A stretch of DNA of 28,211 bases from Cruorifilaria tuberocauda (taxonomy: Eukaryota; Nematoda; Chromadorea; Rhabditida; Onchocercidae). A program made the translations under genes and the position numbers. Within the stretch, counting starts at the first letter, position 1. The number at the start of each line of letters is the position of its first letter. Where the stretch lies: NCBI GenBank assembly GCA_013365365.1, contig JABVXU010000655.1:1-28211 (forward strand). Direction: 5' to 3'. Positions 1-9,761 of this stretch are shown here, piece by piece. The notes under the pieces are model-generated. The model was not told where the DNA came from. It saw nothing but the letters and a program-made list of their open reading frames with translations, and made no database searches.

Positions 1-1031
1 TGAACAGTATGGATATTTCTGTTGCAAAAGATAATTTCGATAACTATTAGATTACTCATTTAATATTAACAAAGTTTATTGGTACGACCGTGTGCTTGCA
101 TATTCCGTGCATCGTTAAGATAATATAATTCATGAAGTGATTTCTGTTTTCCTAATGAGTATGAAAGTTTAAGTTCATGTCTTCAAGTTTAAAAATACGT
201 GTTTGGCATGAAGGATTCCGGATTTTAAAATACAATGGGATATCTGACGAATTTTTTGTAGTACGTTGTGCGGAAAGCAATGCAAAGAGGATTCTGTTGA
301 CTGATAAAAAATCGTTATTTGATAGAGAATCTGTGAGCACAGATGGAAGGGTTGGCATTATGGTTTCAAGAAGCGGAAGTGGTTTACCTGATGCCGGTTG
401 TCTAATTGTTGAGGTAAAAAAGACATCAATTGTGGCAAATCAGGTTATGCTTTGTCATTCGAAGATGGTTCCTTCTGCTTCTCGAAACCTGTCTCATAGA
501 TTCTCTACTTACCTTCTGTCGGCTGACGGAATCTTCTTCCGTTCACTTTAAATCGTAGCATAGAGTACCACTTGGCACTCGCAGATACCGTCAATGATCA
601 TTTAATTTTGCATTATTTTGTGCCATTCCATAGCTCCATTTTACAAAGAATTTTTGAAATGTTTCTTTGTTTTTCGAATTCCGGGAAGAATGTTGCTTTG
701 TGCTGTGAATTCCGTTAAGATTCATATCAAACAACCAATTCCTCAATATAAATGGAATAATTTTCCTCAAATTTGCTGCTTTTGTCACTAATATCAGCTT
801 TTCAGGGAATTTTTTATTATTGCTGTTTCATAAGAAAATGAACACAGAATCCATTCGTCTGTGATTTCCGCGATGTCAGCGAATGCTTTCCACCTGGAAG
901 ACCTAAGAGCTCTTTAGCGCTCTTTTATTTCGTTATTGCAACATCTGAAAGAATCAGAAATTTTAATGTTTAAAGTGAAATTTAAAAAATTTCAGCCACT
1001 CTGCACACAGCCAATTTCAGACTGTCGCTAC
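1..1031. other. upstream stretch, no supported gene
   Basis: No gene is supported here. The longest open frame is 177-551 on the plus strand (124 codons from an ATG). Its product has no signal peptide, membrane segment or family motif that I recognise, and no clear splice sites flank it. It may be chance, a lone exon, or part of a gene that begins outside the window. The last part, rich in T, is the likely promoter and leader of the collagen gene that starts at 1032. Confidence 0.5.
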
Positions 1032-1977
1032 ATGCATCTTTTCGGTGTTTTCCTATCGATAATCTGCGCTAATTTCGTGGTTCAGGTAAGTTCTTAAATG
1101 AACCGATGTAATTCATATGAGCCAAAAATGTGCAAATTTTATTTTCAGGCTTGTGGCCCAGTAAGAGGACCTCCTGGACCTCCAGGACGAGATGGAGCAG
1201 TTGGACAGCGCGGACCAAATGGACCGCTAGGAGGTGAGGGACCAAAGGGTGAGCCAGGTCCGATGGGTGACCCGGGAATACAGGGATCACCAGGTGAACA
1301 AGGAGATCCAGGACCTCCGGGACCAGTCGGTGAGCAAGGATTGTTGGGTATAAGAGGGAAAGACATGATGGGAAGAAGGTAAAAGCAACAGGTGTGCAAT
1401 TTACCGGAGATATCGAAAGAATTCCCCTCAGTGATATCATTTCCTTTATTTTGTGTTTTCACTATCCTGCGACTACAAGTCTGAAGTCGTAGTCGATGCC
1501 TTAACAGAATTTGTCGACAAATGGTGGGACACAAAACCTTTGTCGAACTTGAAGCACAAGGAAAAAGGGAAGTTAGACACGGCGAGTAAGCGAGTTTATA
1601 AAAGACAATACTTGTATCAGATTACGACTTCGATCCATTAATTTATCAGTTTTTGTAAAACTTTTCATTACAGAATATACGTATGTAAAAGTGATGAGAT
1701 AGACTTGATAATATTCAAAGTGAAATTGCTTAATTTCGAAGGAAATCAGAATTGCTTCCAAAATTTGAGATTTCAGAGGGAAAAATTGATTTTCAACATT
1801 TCAGTTAGTTATTTAAAAGAAATGGAATTTTTGCAACATAAAATTTCTGACAAATTGTGGTCGCTGAAAAATAGAAATAATTGGATGGTCGTTCTTTGCT
1901 ACCTTTTCATCACTTCTTTTCTACCTCTCGTACGGTCAATCTTCCATTTAACATGTGACAAAATAATCGAAGCCTGA
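1032..1977 (+). CDS. small secreted collagen-like protein (3' half tentative)
   Basis: Exon 1 (1032-1085) encodes 18 residues beginning [13 protein letters not shown], a typical signal peptide, and ends at a GTAAGT donor. After a 63-base intron with an ATTTTCAG acceptor, exon 2 (1149-1378) starts with ACGPVR and runs through 22 uninterrupted Gly-X-Y triplets, then a short KDMMGR tail. If exon 2 is not spliced, a stop follows at 1379-1381. A donor (AAG|GTAAAAG) at 1379 allows continuation: 1487-1585 and 1674-1977 keep the frame and give a 228-residue protein, with an AATAAA at 2029 soon after the stop. A competing frame at about 1478-1585 looks at least as protein-like but does not match the phase of exon 2. 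Nematode cuticle collagens usually have longer Gly-X-Y blocks and cysteine clusters, so this is not a standard cuticle collagen. The first two exons are secure; the rest is inference. Confidence 0.6.
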
Positions 1978-2028
1978 AAGAATTAAATGCATTTGAAGTG
2001 TGAAATGTCAAATACTCCGCTATCCACG

Positions 2029-2034
2029 AATAAA
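2029..2034 (+). terminator. possible poly(A) signal AATAAA
   Basis: An exact AATAAA lies 52 bases after the stop at 1975-1977 and is the first plausible cleavage signal after the collagen-like gene. A single hexamer in AT-rich DNA is weak evidence by itself. Confidence 0.3.
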
Positions 2035-2751
2035 ATGTATAGTTTTCAAATGTCGAACCACCAATACTTCTTTTTTGATTTTAACCAAATGATTCTGTTA
2101 AATCAGCTGTTCATGAGTGAATTAATTAGTTGATAGTGATAAGCCGATAATTAAGACGCACTTCATAAGCATCTAGACACTTCATCCAGACTGTCCTTTT
2201 TTCCTTCACTCGCCATTCATTCATGAAGGAGTTTATTCTGATATATCAATTTTAGTTTTACAGCAATTTGAATGAATCACTTAAACGATATTAGTGGGAA
2301 ATGACAAAAAAGAGAAAAAATGTAAAGTTTCATCCTGTTTTTCAGATTAAAAAGTCCGATTGACGTCTATCATTCTTTGCAAAAACATTTCATTGCAACA
2401 TTTCATTCTATTTATTTGGTTCAATCATTAAAAGCTTAGCTTGCCGAGGTTATTTCATGGATACTTCAAGTTTATTTTAATGGCAATTTACTTTAACAAA
2501 AAAGGCAATTTGCAAATTTGCCGCATTCTCCAGATTTTCGTTTAGAAAGTCCTTTACGTCTTTGGAGTGCTTGCATTAATCACGGCAAATCAAAATTGAA
2601 TTCAGCGAACTCAGTATGTAAATTTTTTGTAGTCATTTCGACAAAAGTATATTCAAAATTAAGAAATAACGATTATCTAGTTGAGCTTCCCAAGTTTTTA
2701 TGCTACTTGAATGCTTGGAATGATTATTGTCGAAGGAAAGCGATCGTTAGA
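2035..2751. other. stretch between the collagen and the glycoprotein candidate
   Basis: AT-rich, with no recognised gene. An open frame without an ATG enters from about 2518 and runs into the proposed signal-peptide exon at 2752, so exon 1 of the next gene could extend upstream. I see no domain in that upstream part. Confidence 0.4.
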
Positions 2752-4019
2752 ATGTGGTTGCATCTGACGATTAGTATTGCTGCGTTGCTGGTGCCACAGA
2801 TAAGGTCGAATCACGTTACCCCACGTCGCTTATCACTTTTCATACAGCAGCACTGGCACAACAATGTATGCATTTGAAATCGAAATTGAAAGGTTGTATC
2901 TCATAGGGAAAAATGCACCGATGGAAGAATGATAGAAGGAAGAAATCGATGGATCAGTAACGGGGTGCCGATACCCTAAAAATATGGTTAGTAGGTAAAA
3001 TTACGACATAGCATTTACAGGATATGAATTTTACAGATATCAGAGATATATCGATTAAACGACTGCAAGCATTCTGAAGTGAGAGTAGAGGTGGCCAAGA
3101 AAATGCTTATCATTGTTAGCAGAACAGATTGGTGCAATGCAGTGATCAAGATGGTGTTTGGCGCAAGTGCGGAAGCAAGAAGAAATAACTCGGATGTGAT
3201 TGTATGGGCTACGCCGTACAATTACAGTGAATCGATAGATCCGGTGATAAGTTAATATAAATGTAGCAGTGAGTGATGAGTGAGTATCAACGACATCAGG
3301 CATGCCAGAAGACTGTTAGGCCCATTATTGTATTTTGCAGAGAAAACTGTTCTCACATTGTATCAGTGATTCGACTATCACTGTAAATGAAAACTTCAGA
3401 ATGGTTTGAATATGCTGTAATAGAGTAGTCGCCGACTATTTCATCTCATGAAACGTTCCAGAGTAGCAGATGTCCAGATGACGCATACTTCAATAATGCT
3501 AGCAAGATAGGTTATGGATTAGCGAGGGTCGATTTGCTTTGCCGTGAAAGACAATCCCGTTGGAAGCGATCTGTTCCTGGAAGTAAGAGGAGTGACCATC
3601 CTCCACCCGCAGGTTTGTTCAATCAAGACACTCATCACTTTATCACCATCCTACTGTCAGCTCTGGTGTTGAATGATAACAGATTCTAATGCACAATTCA
3701 CTTCCAAACACCATTTCATCCACCCATTTTCAGTTACTATCTACAGAAACAACGAAAGCCTCTTCACTGTTACATTGGGCGTACTGTTCTATGCTCTCTT
3801 CGGCATGTGCTTTTTGGTGACTAATTTGGCATTCTTGTCCGGAATATACACAGTCCATAGTGCTACCCTGTGAGTTCACTTCTATAATCGTCAAGAACAG
3901 AGAGGTATGAAGACAATTTCTAAATTGGATGTTTTTATAGCACACATTTTTGGATGACTACCGTGTTACGTAACCGGAGGGACAAATTTTATTTCCCGAA
4001 TACCGGAGAAGAGAAATGA
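2752..4019 (+). CDS. candidate small type I membrane glycoprotein, family unknown
   Basis: Six exons can be joined with every phase matching: 2752-2865, 3037-3243, 3341-3382, 3462-3612, 3734-3869 and 3941-4019, giving 242 residues. Exon 1 begins MWLHLTISIAALLVP, a signal peptide. Exons 2 to 4 encode a hydrophilic outer region with several cysteines and N-glycosylation sequons (NNS, NYS, NAS, later NES). Exon 5 carries one strong membrane segment (about residues 181-206, LFTVTLGVLFYALFG onward), and exon 6 adds a short basic tail ending TGEEK. The best sites are the TTTTACAG acceptor before 3037, TTTTCAG before 3734, GTGAGT after 3869 and TTTTATAG before 3941. Exon 3 and the donor at 3244 (GTGATA) are the weakest. 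I do not recognise the family; a SUEL-type lectin or another cysteine-bearing ectodomain was considered without convincing motifs. Confidence 0.4.
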
Positions 4020-4989
4020 GAGGATGATGTTGCCATGTTTCAGAAGGAGAGAAGGGAAAGAGGAATGGGAAAAGCAGCATTAAGGTCACGAATACAGCCA
4101 CGAGTACTGTAAAGGTTTCTCCAGAGAGAGAGAAGCAAAAAGAGGAGGGGCCATACAAAGAGATCATTGAATGTCTGTCTGTCTCAGTTCCCTGCCTTTT
4201 CCCGCCACATTTACATATGCAACATTATATGCAACACTAATTCTCTCCTCCAACATGACCAATTTGCATCCTTCTGCGATCGTTACGACGTTCACGTACG
4301 TGCGCAATATTTCCGTTATCTTATCTCTTTCTCCGCTGATCTCGAAGAAACAAATATTTGAGCGATACTATATTTAAAACATGTTATTATGGAGGGACTC
4401 ACCTACAACGGTGCAGTGTATCTGACAGGATGTCATATGCACTTGGGTAAAAGCTGTCAGTATAGCTTTTCGATCTGCAGAAACGTCAAGGTGAAAAGCA
4501 GTGAAGTGTCTCGAGACTAGCCTCACTTTCCACTCTCTTTCGAGAGTATAAGGCAGACTAAAATGGTTAATTCTGGCTGTGAAAATTGCGACAAATTGTA
4601 AGTCATGCCTATAGTAGAAAATACGGTGATAATTTTGATGCAAATTACTTTCAATTTTACGAATACTTTGCAAATTGGTGACTTCACTTCAGCCCTCCTG
4701 GAATTTCATTTTCTTTATTCCGTTCCTGAACGGTTTAAGTTCAGTTGAGCCTTCTCCGTATTACTGCAATCTCTGAAGACGAAGTTTTTTCATCCGCACT
4801 GGCTTCCCAGTTATTCGACAGACAGTAAGGGTTACTTTTTTTTAAAAACACTGAAAATTGGAAGTTGCAGAGCGCGACTGTTTCCGACCAGAGACTGTCA
4901 CGTAAAACTTCCTCACACATTGCAGAATAATCCACGCATCAGTCCGGTCGGAAGGGTTGTTTGCAGCCATTCGTGTTGGACTCCTGCCA
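4020..4989. other. gap with only weak coding hints
   Basis: No secure gene. Three tiny plus-strand pieces (4389-4490, 4545-4597, 4693-4729) can be spliced in frame into a 63-residue cysteine-containing peptide; this is listed as a finding, not a gene. The minus-strand open frames here overlap those pieces and show no motif. Confidence 0.4.
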
Positions 4990-5520
4990 AGTGCATCTCT
5001 TACCTCCAGACATTTCTTTTCTCTATAAACCTGTTGCTCACCCTCCCTCTTTCTTCTCTGTTTCCATGAATCACATTACTCTCTGCCGCACCCTCCCACC
5101 TCCACGTGATTCTCGCACACTCCTTCCTCTCCTTATGTCCATCTATTTCTGCGATCCTCATTCCTCTGTCTCCGTGCATACCGTTGTCTCTTGCTTCGCC
5201 CCTGCTCCTTCTGCTCATCTGCTGTCTGGCTGTCGTCCGCCCGTTGTTCCTCATTTCGTTCACTTCTCTCTGCACCATATTTCCATGCGGGTGCACATAA
5301 GGCCTGGATGGGAGCGCAGTTCGCAGGCCTCGCTGCATGCCTCCTCTCCCTCTCTGTCCTCTCCTCCCTCCACACTCCCAGCAAGGTCATTCCATTCCCT
5401 CCCTGCTTCCTTCACTGCGACCGCATTTATTCGTTTATACGCCAACATATGTTTACGACGTTCGCTTGGTCTTTGCTCCTTTACTTTTTGCGTCCGTTCC
5501 ATTGATCGATTAGTCCACGT
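4990..5520 (+). other. pyrimidine-rich, GC-richer tract with long open frames in several phases
   Basis: The plus strand is dominated by C and T runs (for example 5341-5400) and is clearly richer in GC than its surroundings. Stops are scarce on both strands, so long frames overlap: plus 4961-5536 (191 codons) and 5191-5505, and minus 5000-5338, 5133-5390 and 5260-5565. Several overlapping long frames on both strands point to base composition rather than coding. The predicted peptides are low-complexity Ser/Pro/Leu or Arg/Glu. It may be a regulatory tract. Confidence 0.55.
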
Positions 5521-8500
5521 GACCTCTGGTAAGTAATGTCCGGAAGGTACACTTTCCTTTAGCATTGCACTGTTTTATCCAGGAAAGACTTGCTGTGCAT
5601 GTTGTGCATAAATATTTGGCTTGGACTGACTGGGAACACTCTGTAGTGGGACAACTGGAATGTGTTGGGAGAGATTGATATCAGCGAATCCTCTACAGAA
5701 TGTCTTCCGGTTCTCACTCCCGTCGCTCTCTCTAGTCATAATATCCGGAAAGCATCATTGCATTCTCGTCTCCTGTCATTTTCAGTAGTAGGAGCGCAGA
5801 AGTTATGCAGATACAAGTGCAGGTGCAGGTGACCTTGGAGACAGCTGTGACTGGCTGCACCCCGGTACCGGCATGTGTTGCAGCACGATCTCTTATTATT
5901 ATCAGTCTACCTAACTTGTTCTGGTCCAGTGAGCAAAACTCGCGTCTACCTTATTCTTCCCCACGTCTTACTCTAATTGGCACGTCATATTTGCGTAATA
6001 CATGACATAAATATCTGCCTCGTCGTTAATGAAAAAAACCCTGCGACAACTATTCACCAGTTCGATTCCTCCTCTCCATCACAAATATCATTTGAGAATT
6101 CCTTTTCACCTTAAATAACCCTATCCTGGATGTAGACGTGAAGTATATTTCTGCTATCTCATCAACACCATATGATATACGACACCTTTTAGCCACCCAT
6201 GAAGCATTCATGAAAAATTGAAGCATTGCGATGAATACATGGGCTTCACGGAACATTAAGGGTACTTTACAGATGAAATTGAACCAATTGCAAGAATGTT
6301 TTTCAACTTCGCAAGAATGTTGTTGTGTGTGTGTGTGTCGGCTCGGATGTAGCACACTTCCTAGCAAAAGTTAATTTCTTTTAGATCAGTTGAAGCTGGA
6401 ACGATCAAATGTGTCTTCAACGCCATGATGAGGTGTCTTGAGTTTGACTTCTGAGTTACTTGATTGTTGTTCCTGATATCCTATTCCTGATAACGTGCTG
6501 ATGTCTTCCGTGTCATTCCATCTATTCCTACTACTTATATTGTAACTATCATTCATTTTTCAGTAGTCACTAATTTAAAACTATCAGATTTTGTGATATT
6601 TTCCTGTGTTACTCCGCAATTTCATCTGTATAGGAATAGAATTCAATTCTTGTTATTTATAATATTATTATTATCCCACCTAATATTATTCAGAAATATT
6701 GGAGGACTGAGCATCTGATGTATTTCGTGGTAGTATTGACAGCAATAGGCACAGATATGATAGGTTAACTTACTCATTTATCAATAATGATACTGAGTGA
6801 AAAATATGAGGTGGTGAGGAAGAGGCAAGGTGCCATTTCGGAAATTTTGCAGTGAAAACCGGGCGGACACTCTGTTCCTTCCCGAAATTTCATTCGAATT
6901 CAGCGACAGCGACAACGACAACAACAACAATAATAGTGAATTCTTCTTGTTGGAAGGAATCTTTCGGCGCATACACAACACGGCGATAAAAAGGAAGGGT
7001 TGACAATTCAACGGGAAAAGGGAGGGGCTGTTACGTCCGCTACAGGTTGGCTCGGACTGGCACCCGAAAATTCGCTGCTCTTCCTCCGCTACTGTTGCTG
7101 TGGCTGCAGTAGTTGCAGTGATAGTAGCTGTAGGATCAAACGGTTGTTCTCGTGGTATTCCATCATGATCGTATCTGAAAGGTTCGGTCGGGTGACAAGG
7201 AAACATGCTAGCTTCTGATCGAAAACCTCTGCTTCTTGTCACTTCTCGTGGTCTTCTCATCTGGTCATTCTCAGACCGAAACAACACTCTTCTGAAGTTG
7301 TCAAGCTCTTCATTGTTACACATAAAATGCAAAGGGAGGAAAAGGAAGGGTTTCCTCGTTGCTCCTTACTTTCCGTTGAATTTTATTCTCCCACTAATAG
7401 GTGCGAAATTTGTTGCGACCAAACTATTGCGAGCATGCAGTTCGCTTTTCCGCATTTCTTGAATTCGGATTTGTTCATCTCTTCCTTTTTGCATCCATCA
7501 TATTGCTTACCGAGACCGATGGAAAAATTAGTTGAAGGAAGGAAATGTGTGAAAATGAATTTTTCAGATTCACATTGTTAAACTTTTATCAACAAGAAAT
7601 CAAATATAATGCCTGCAAAGGTGCATTGCAGTGGCCTATTTTTGGGCGATACAATCCAGGAAAAAACTCGAACTTTGCTTGGTTGGAGTGATGAGGTTCA
7701 TCTTTCTCTTCCTTACATTCACTATGAGGTTCAGAGAGGTGGGAAGTTAATGAGGTAGCACTTGGAGTAACTTGAGAATGACCTCCACTTTTCGTTCTTC
7801 ATTTTGAAAGAAGAATGCAATGAGTGTGCAAATAGGTGAAGCTTATGTGAACGAGCTTTTTATCCTTTGATAGAATATTAGTGCATGTTTATTCTTCTGA
7901 ACTCAGTATTCTTCTGTGTATTTTCCCGGGAGATGGCATAATTCCGGTCTAATTGGCCTAAGATTTTGAGTTCAGAGTTGCTGCTGCTGCATTATCTGTT
8001 CCGGTGACTTCAGCAGATACATCCTTCTCAACGTATGCTAAACACTTGCATATTTCCCTGATAACTAACCTTTAAATGCATTTTCCCGGGCCAATACAAC
8101 CAAAAACGGTGTAAAATATGTCACGTTAACATTCTTTCGGAAAACTCAGTACATTAACCTCTCGAGCGGTTATCGCTAAATTGTTCGGTAAGTTGGTGGA
8201 TGGGAAAAAGCGAGAGGTTTGCTTCTCCCTGAACACTCACCTCCCACTGTTTTACATGGGTTTGTACCATAGTTGCGGTGGTTCCTTCGGGCACTTCCTA
8301 ATACCACCTCTTTCCCTTCATTTTCTCTAAAGAATAATTTCTCCTCTCTCTTCGTCTGTCCCTCTCTCTCCATCCCTCCGCAAGGATAATGCTGTCTATA
8401 ATCGGCAGTCGCCTGCTCCTGTCACTGTGGCGGTACAGATGCCATTGGTGACAACAATAATAGCAACTGATAGCAAAACGGTTTAGGATGAGTCAGCCAT

Positions 8501-8692
8501 CTCTTCAGCGTAACTTCGCTAGTGTTTGCCCCTTTCATCTCTCTCTGCTAGTCGAAGTACCACTCTGCGTGATACGTATTACTTCAGAGGTTATCTTACA
8601 GATAGTTATTATAGCTAGGACAAGAAGCAAGTTGTCACCATCACCTCTCCAGATGTCAATTTTACACCTTATCAAGATGATTTCATTTTCAG
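5521..8692. other. long stretch without a supported gene
   Basis: It contains a (GT)n run at 6324-6338, a CAA/CAG-rich patch near 6902-6935, and CT-rich DNA near 8330-8375. The largest frame is minus 6781-7332 (183 codons), whose Leu/Ser run comes from the simple repeat. A plus-strand frame around 8385-8468 looks mildly coding and could be an upstream exon of the HLH gene, with a GTACAG donor at 8431, but no start codon could be assigned. Confidence 0.45.
6324..6338 (+). repeat. short (GT)n microsatellite
   Basis: An uninterrupted TG/GT dinucleotide run of about seven units lies in non-coding DNA. Confidence 0.85.
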
Positions 8693-9761
8693 CACTGTCC
8701 AACGATCACAGTCAACGCTACTCAGAAATCCGTCAGCAGATGTGAGCGGCGTATACTTCATGTAAATAATTCACGCCGTCATCCGTACATGATTCCAGTG
8801 GGGCGGCTACGACGCTATAGTACCAGTTCAAATTCAACATGTAGCAGTAGCAGTAGTAGTGAATATTCTCAACCATCGCCAAGTTACAGCATCACTTCTT
8901 ACGAATCGCTAAGTCCGGAACCTCTGGTTTCCCCTTATTCTAGCACAACTGATTGTCAGTCATCCCATTTAGTACCGCTAGGTCCACCAACACCAACGAC
9001 AGCAGCGGTATCTACCACCTATCGGTCGCCGGAACGAGAAGCACAAGTTTTCGAAAGATTGCGGCAGCTGGTACCAATGTTACCGTTTGATAGAAGTGCT
9101 TATCAGGTTTGCTAAAAATTCTCTCGTATGTTTCATCAAAACTGGATGCACTACTGTAGAAGTAGTTTCAGAATCACACGGCAACGTCCTCATAAATAAC
9201 TGTTCACTACTATGAGTATGCCATTTGATCTTAGACTCTTGCGATCGTATGCATAAAACATATTTCGGGAAGTTTAAATTTGAAATTTCATCAACAACAG
9301 ATTGGTAGGATATCGAAGAGCCTACAACAGCGGGTGGTAACTCGAAAATGATTGATGTAGCACCATAAGATAGAAAAACAGTATGCCTTCTGCAATATCT
9401 TCCAGCAACATCCCTCTTTTCAACCGGTAAATTAGTTCATAGCATCGCTAATTGGCTGTAGCAGAATAGTTATAAAAAGATTACAAGAATAATACAAGAA
9501 AACAACCATATACAACCGTCTCCCTCACTAGCATGGAAGAAGTTTTGAAGGTGTTTATTGTAGGTATTGATAGAAACAGTTTCACAAGTGATGGATTTAG
9601 AGCAACAACTTGAGCAACTGAACGAGCAGACAAACAGTGCCAAAAACAGTCTGTGGATTGAACAAAAAAATCTCGTTTCGGATACGGAAAATGTTAGTAG
9701 GCGATCTGGATTTAACAGAATTCTTATGCTTCTATTCCTGTTCCGCGGACAGGATCGTTAA
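8693..9761 (+). CDS. Id/emc-like helix-loop-helix protein without a basic region
   Basis: Proposed exons are 8693-9106 and 9564-9761, separated by a 457-base phase-0 intron. The first good ATG is at 8789, but the frame is open back to a TTTTCAG acceptor at 8692, so an upstream exon may exist. From the 8789 ATG the protein has 171 residues. Residues 11-80 are Ser/Thr/Pro/Tyr-rich and probably disordered. Residues 82-99 (ending FERLRQLVPMLP) form helix 1, 100-106 the loop, and 107-128 (VLIETVSQVMDLEQQLEQL) helix 2. The pattern RLRxLVPxLP followed by a DLEQQL helix is that of Id/extramacrochaetae proteins, which dimerise with bHLH activators and keep them off DNA. The expected basic DNA-binding residues before helix 1 are absent. 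The role is inferred from the family. The C-terminal 40 residues may change if a GTTAGT donor near 9692 is used. Confidence 0.65.

Noticed and set aside
177..551. 124-codon plus-strand frame near the left edge
   Set aside because: No motif, signal or splice neighbours; frames of this size occur several times here by chance. Mentioned only as part of the flank.
1145..1534. Proline-rich minus-strand frames across the collagen exon
   Set aside because: They are antisense shadows of the Gly-X-Y codons.
3055..3303. 82-codon minus-strand frame
   Set aside because: The plus-strand reading of the same DNA has better splice sites and a more protein-like composition.
1032..4019. Collagen exons and the membrane-protein exons as one gene
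   Set aside because: Each has its own signal peptide, an AATAAA lies between them, and no phase-consistent bridge was found.
4961..5536. 191-codon plus-strand frame, the longest in the window
   Set aside because: Several other long frames overlap it on both strands in a pyrimidine-rich tract, and its peptide is low complexity; the openness comes from composition.
6050..6075. GTTCGATTCC resembling a tRNA B box
   Set aside because: No A box, acceptor stem or cloverleaf could be formed around it.
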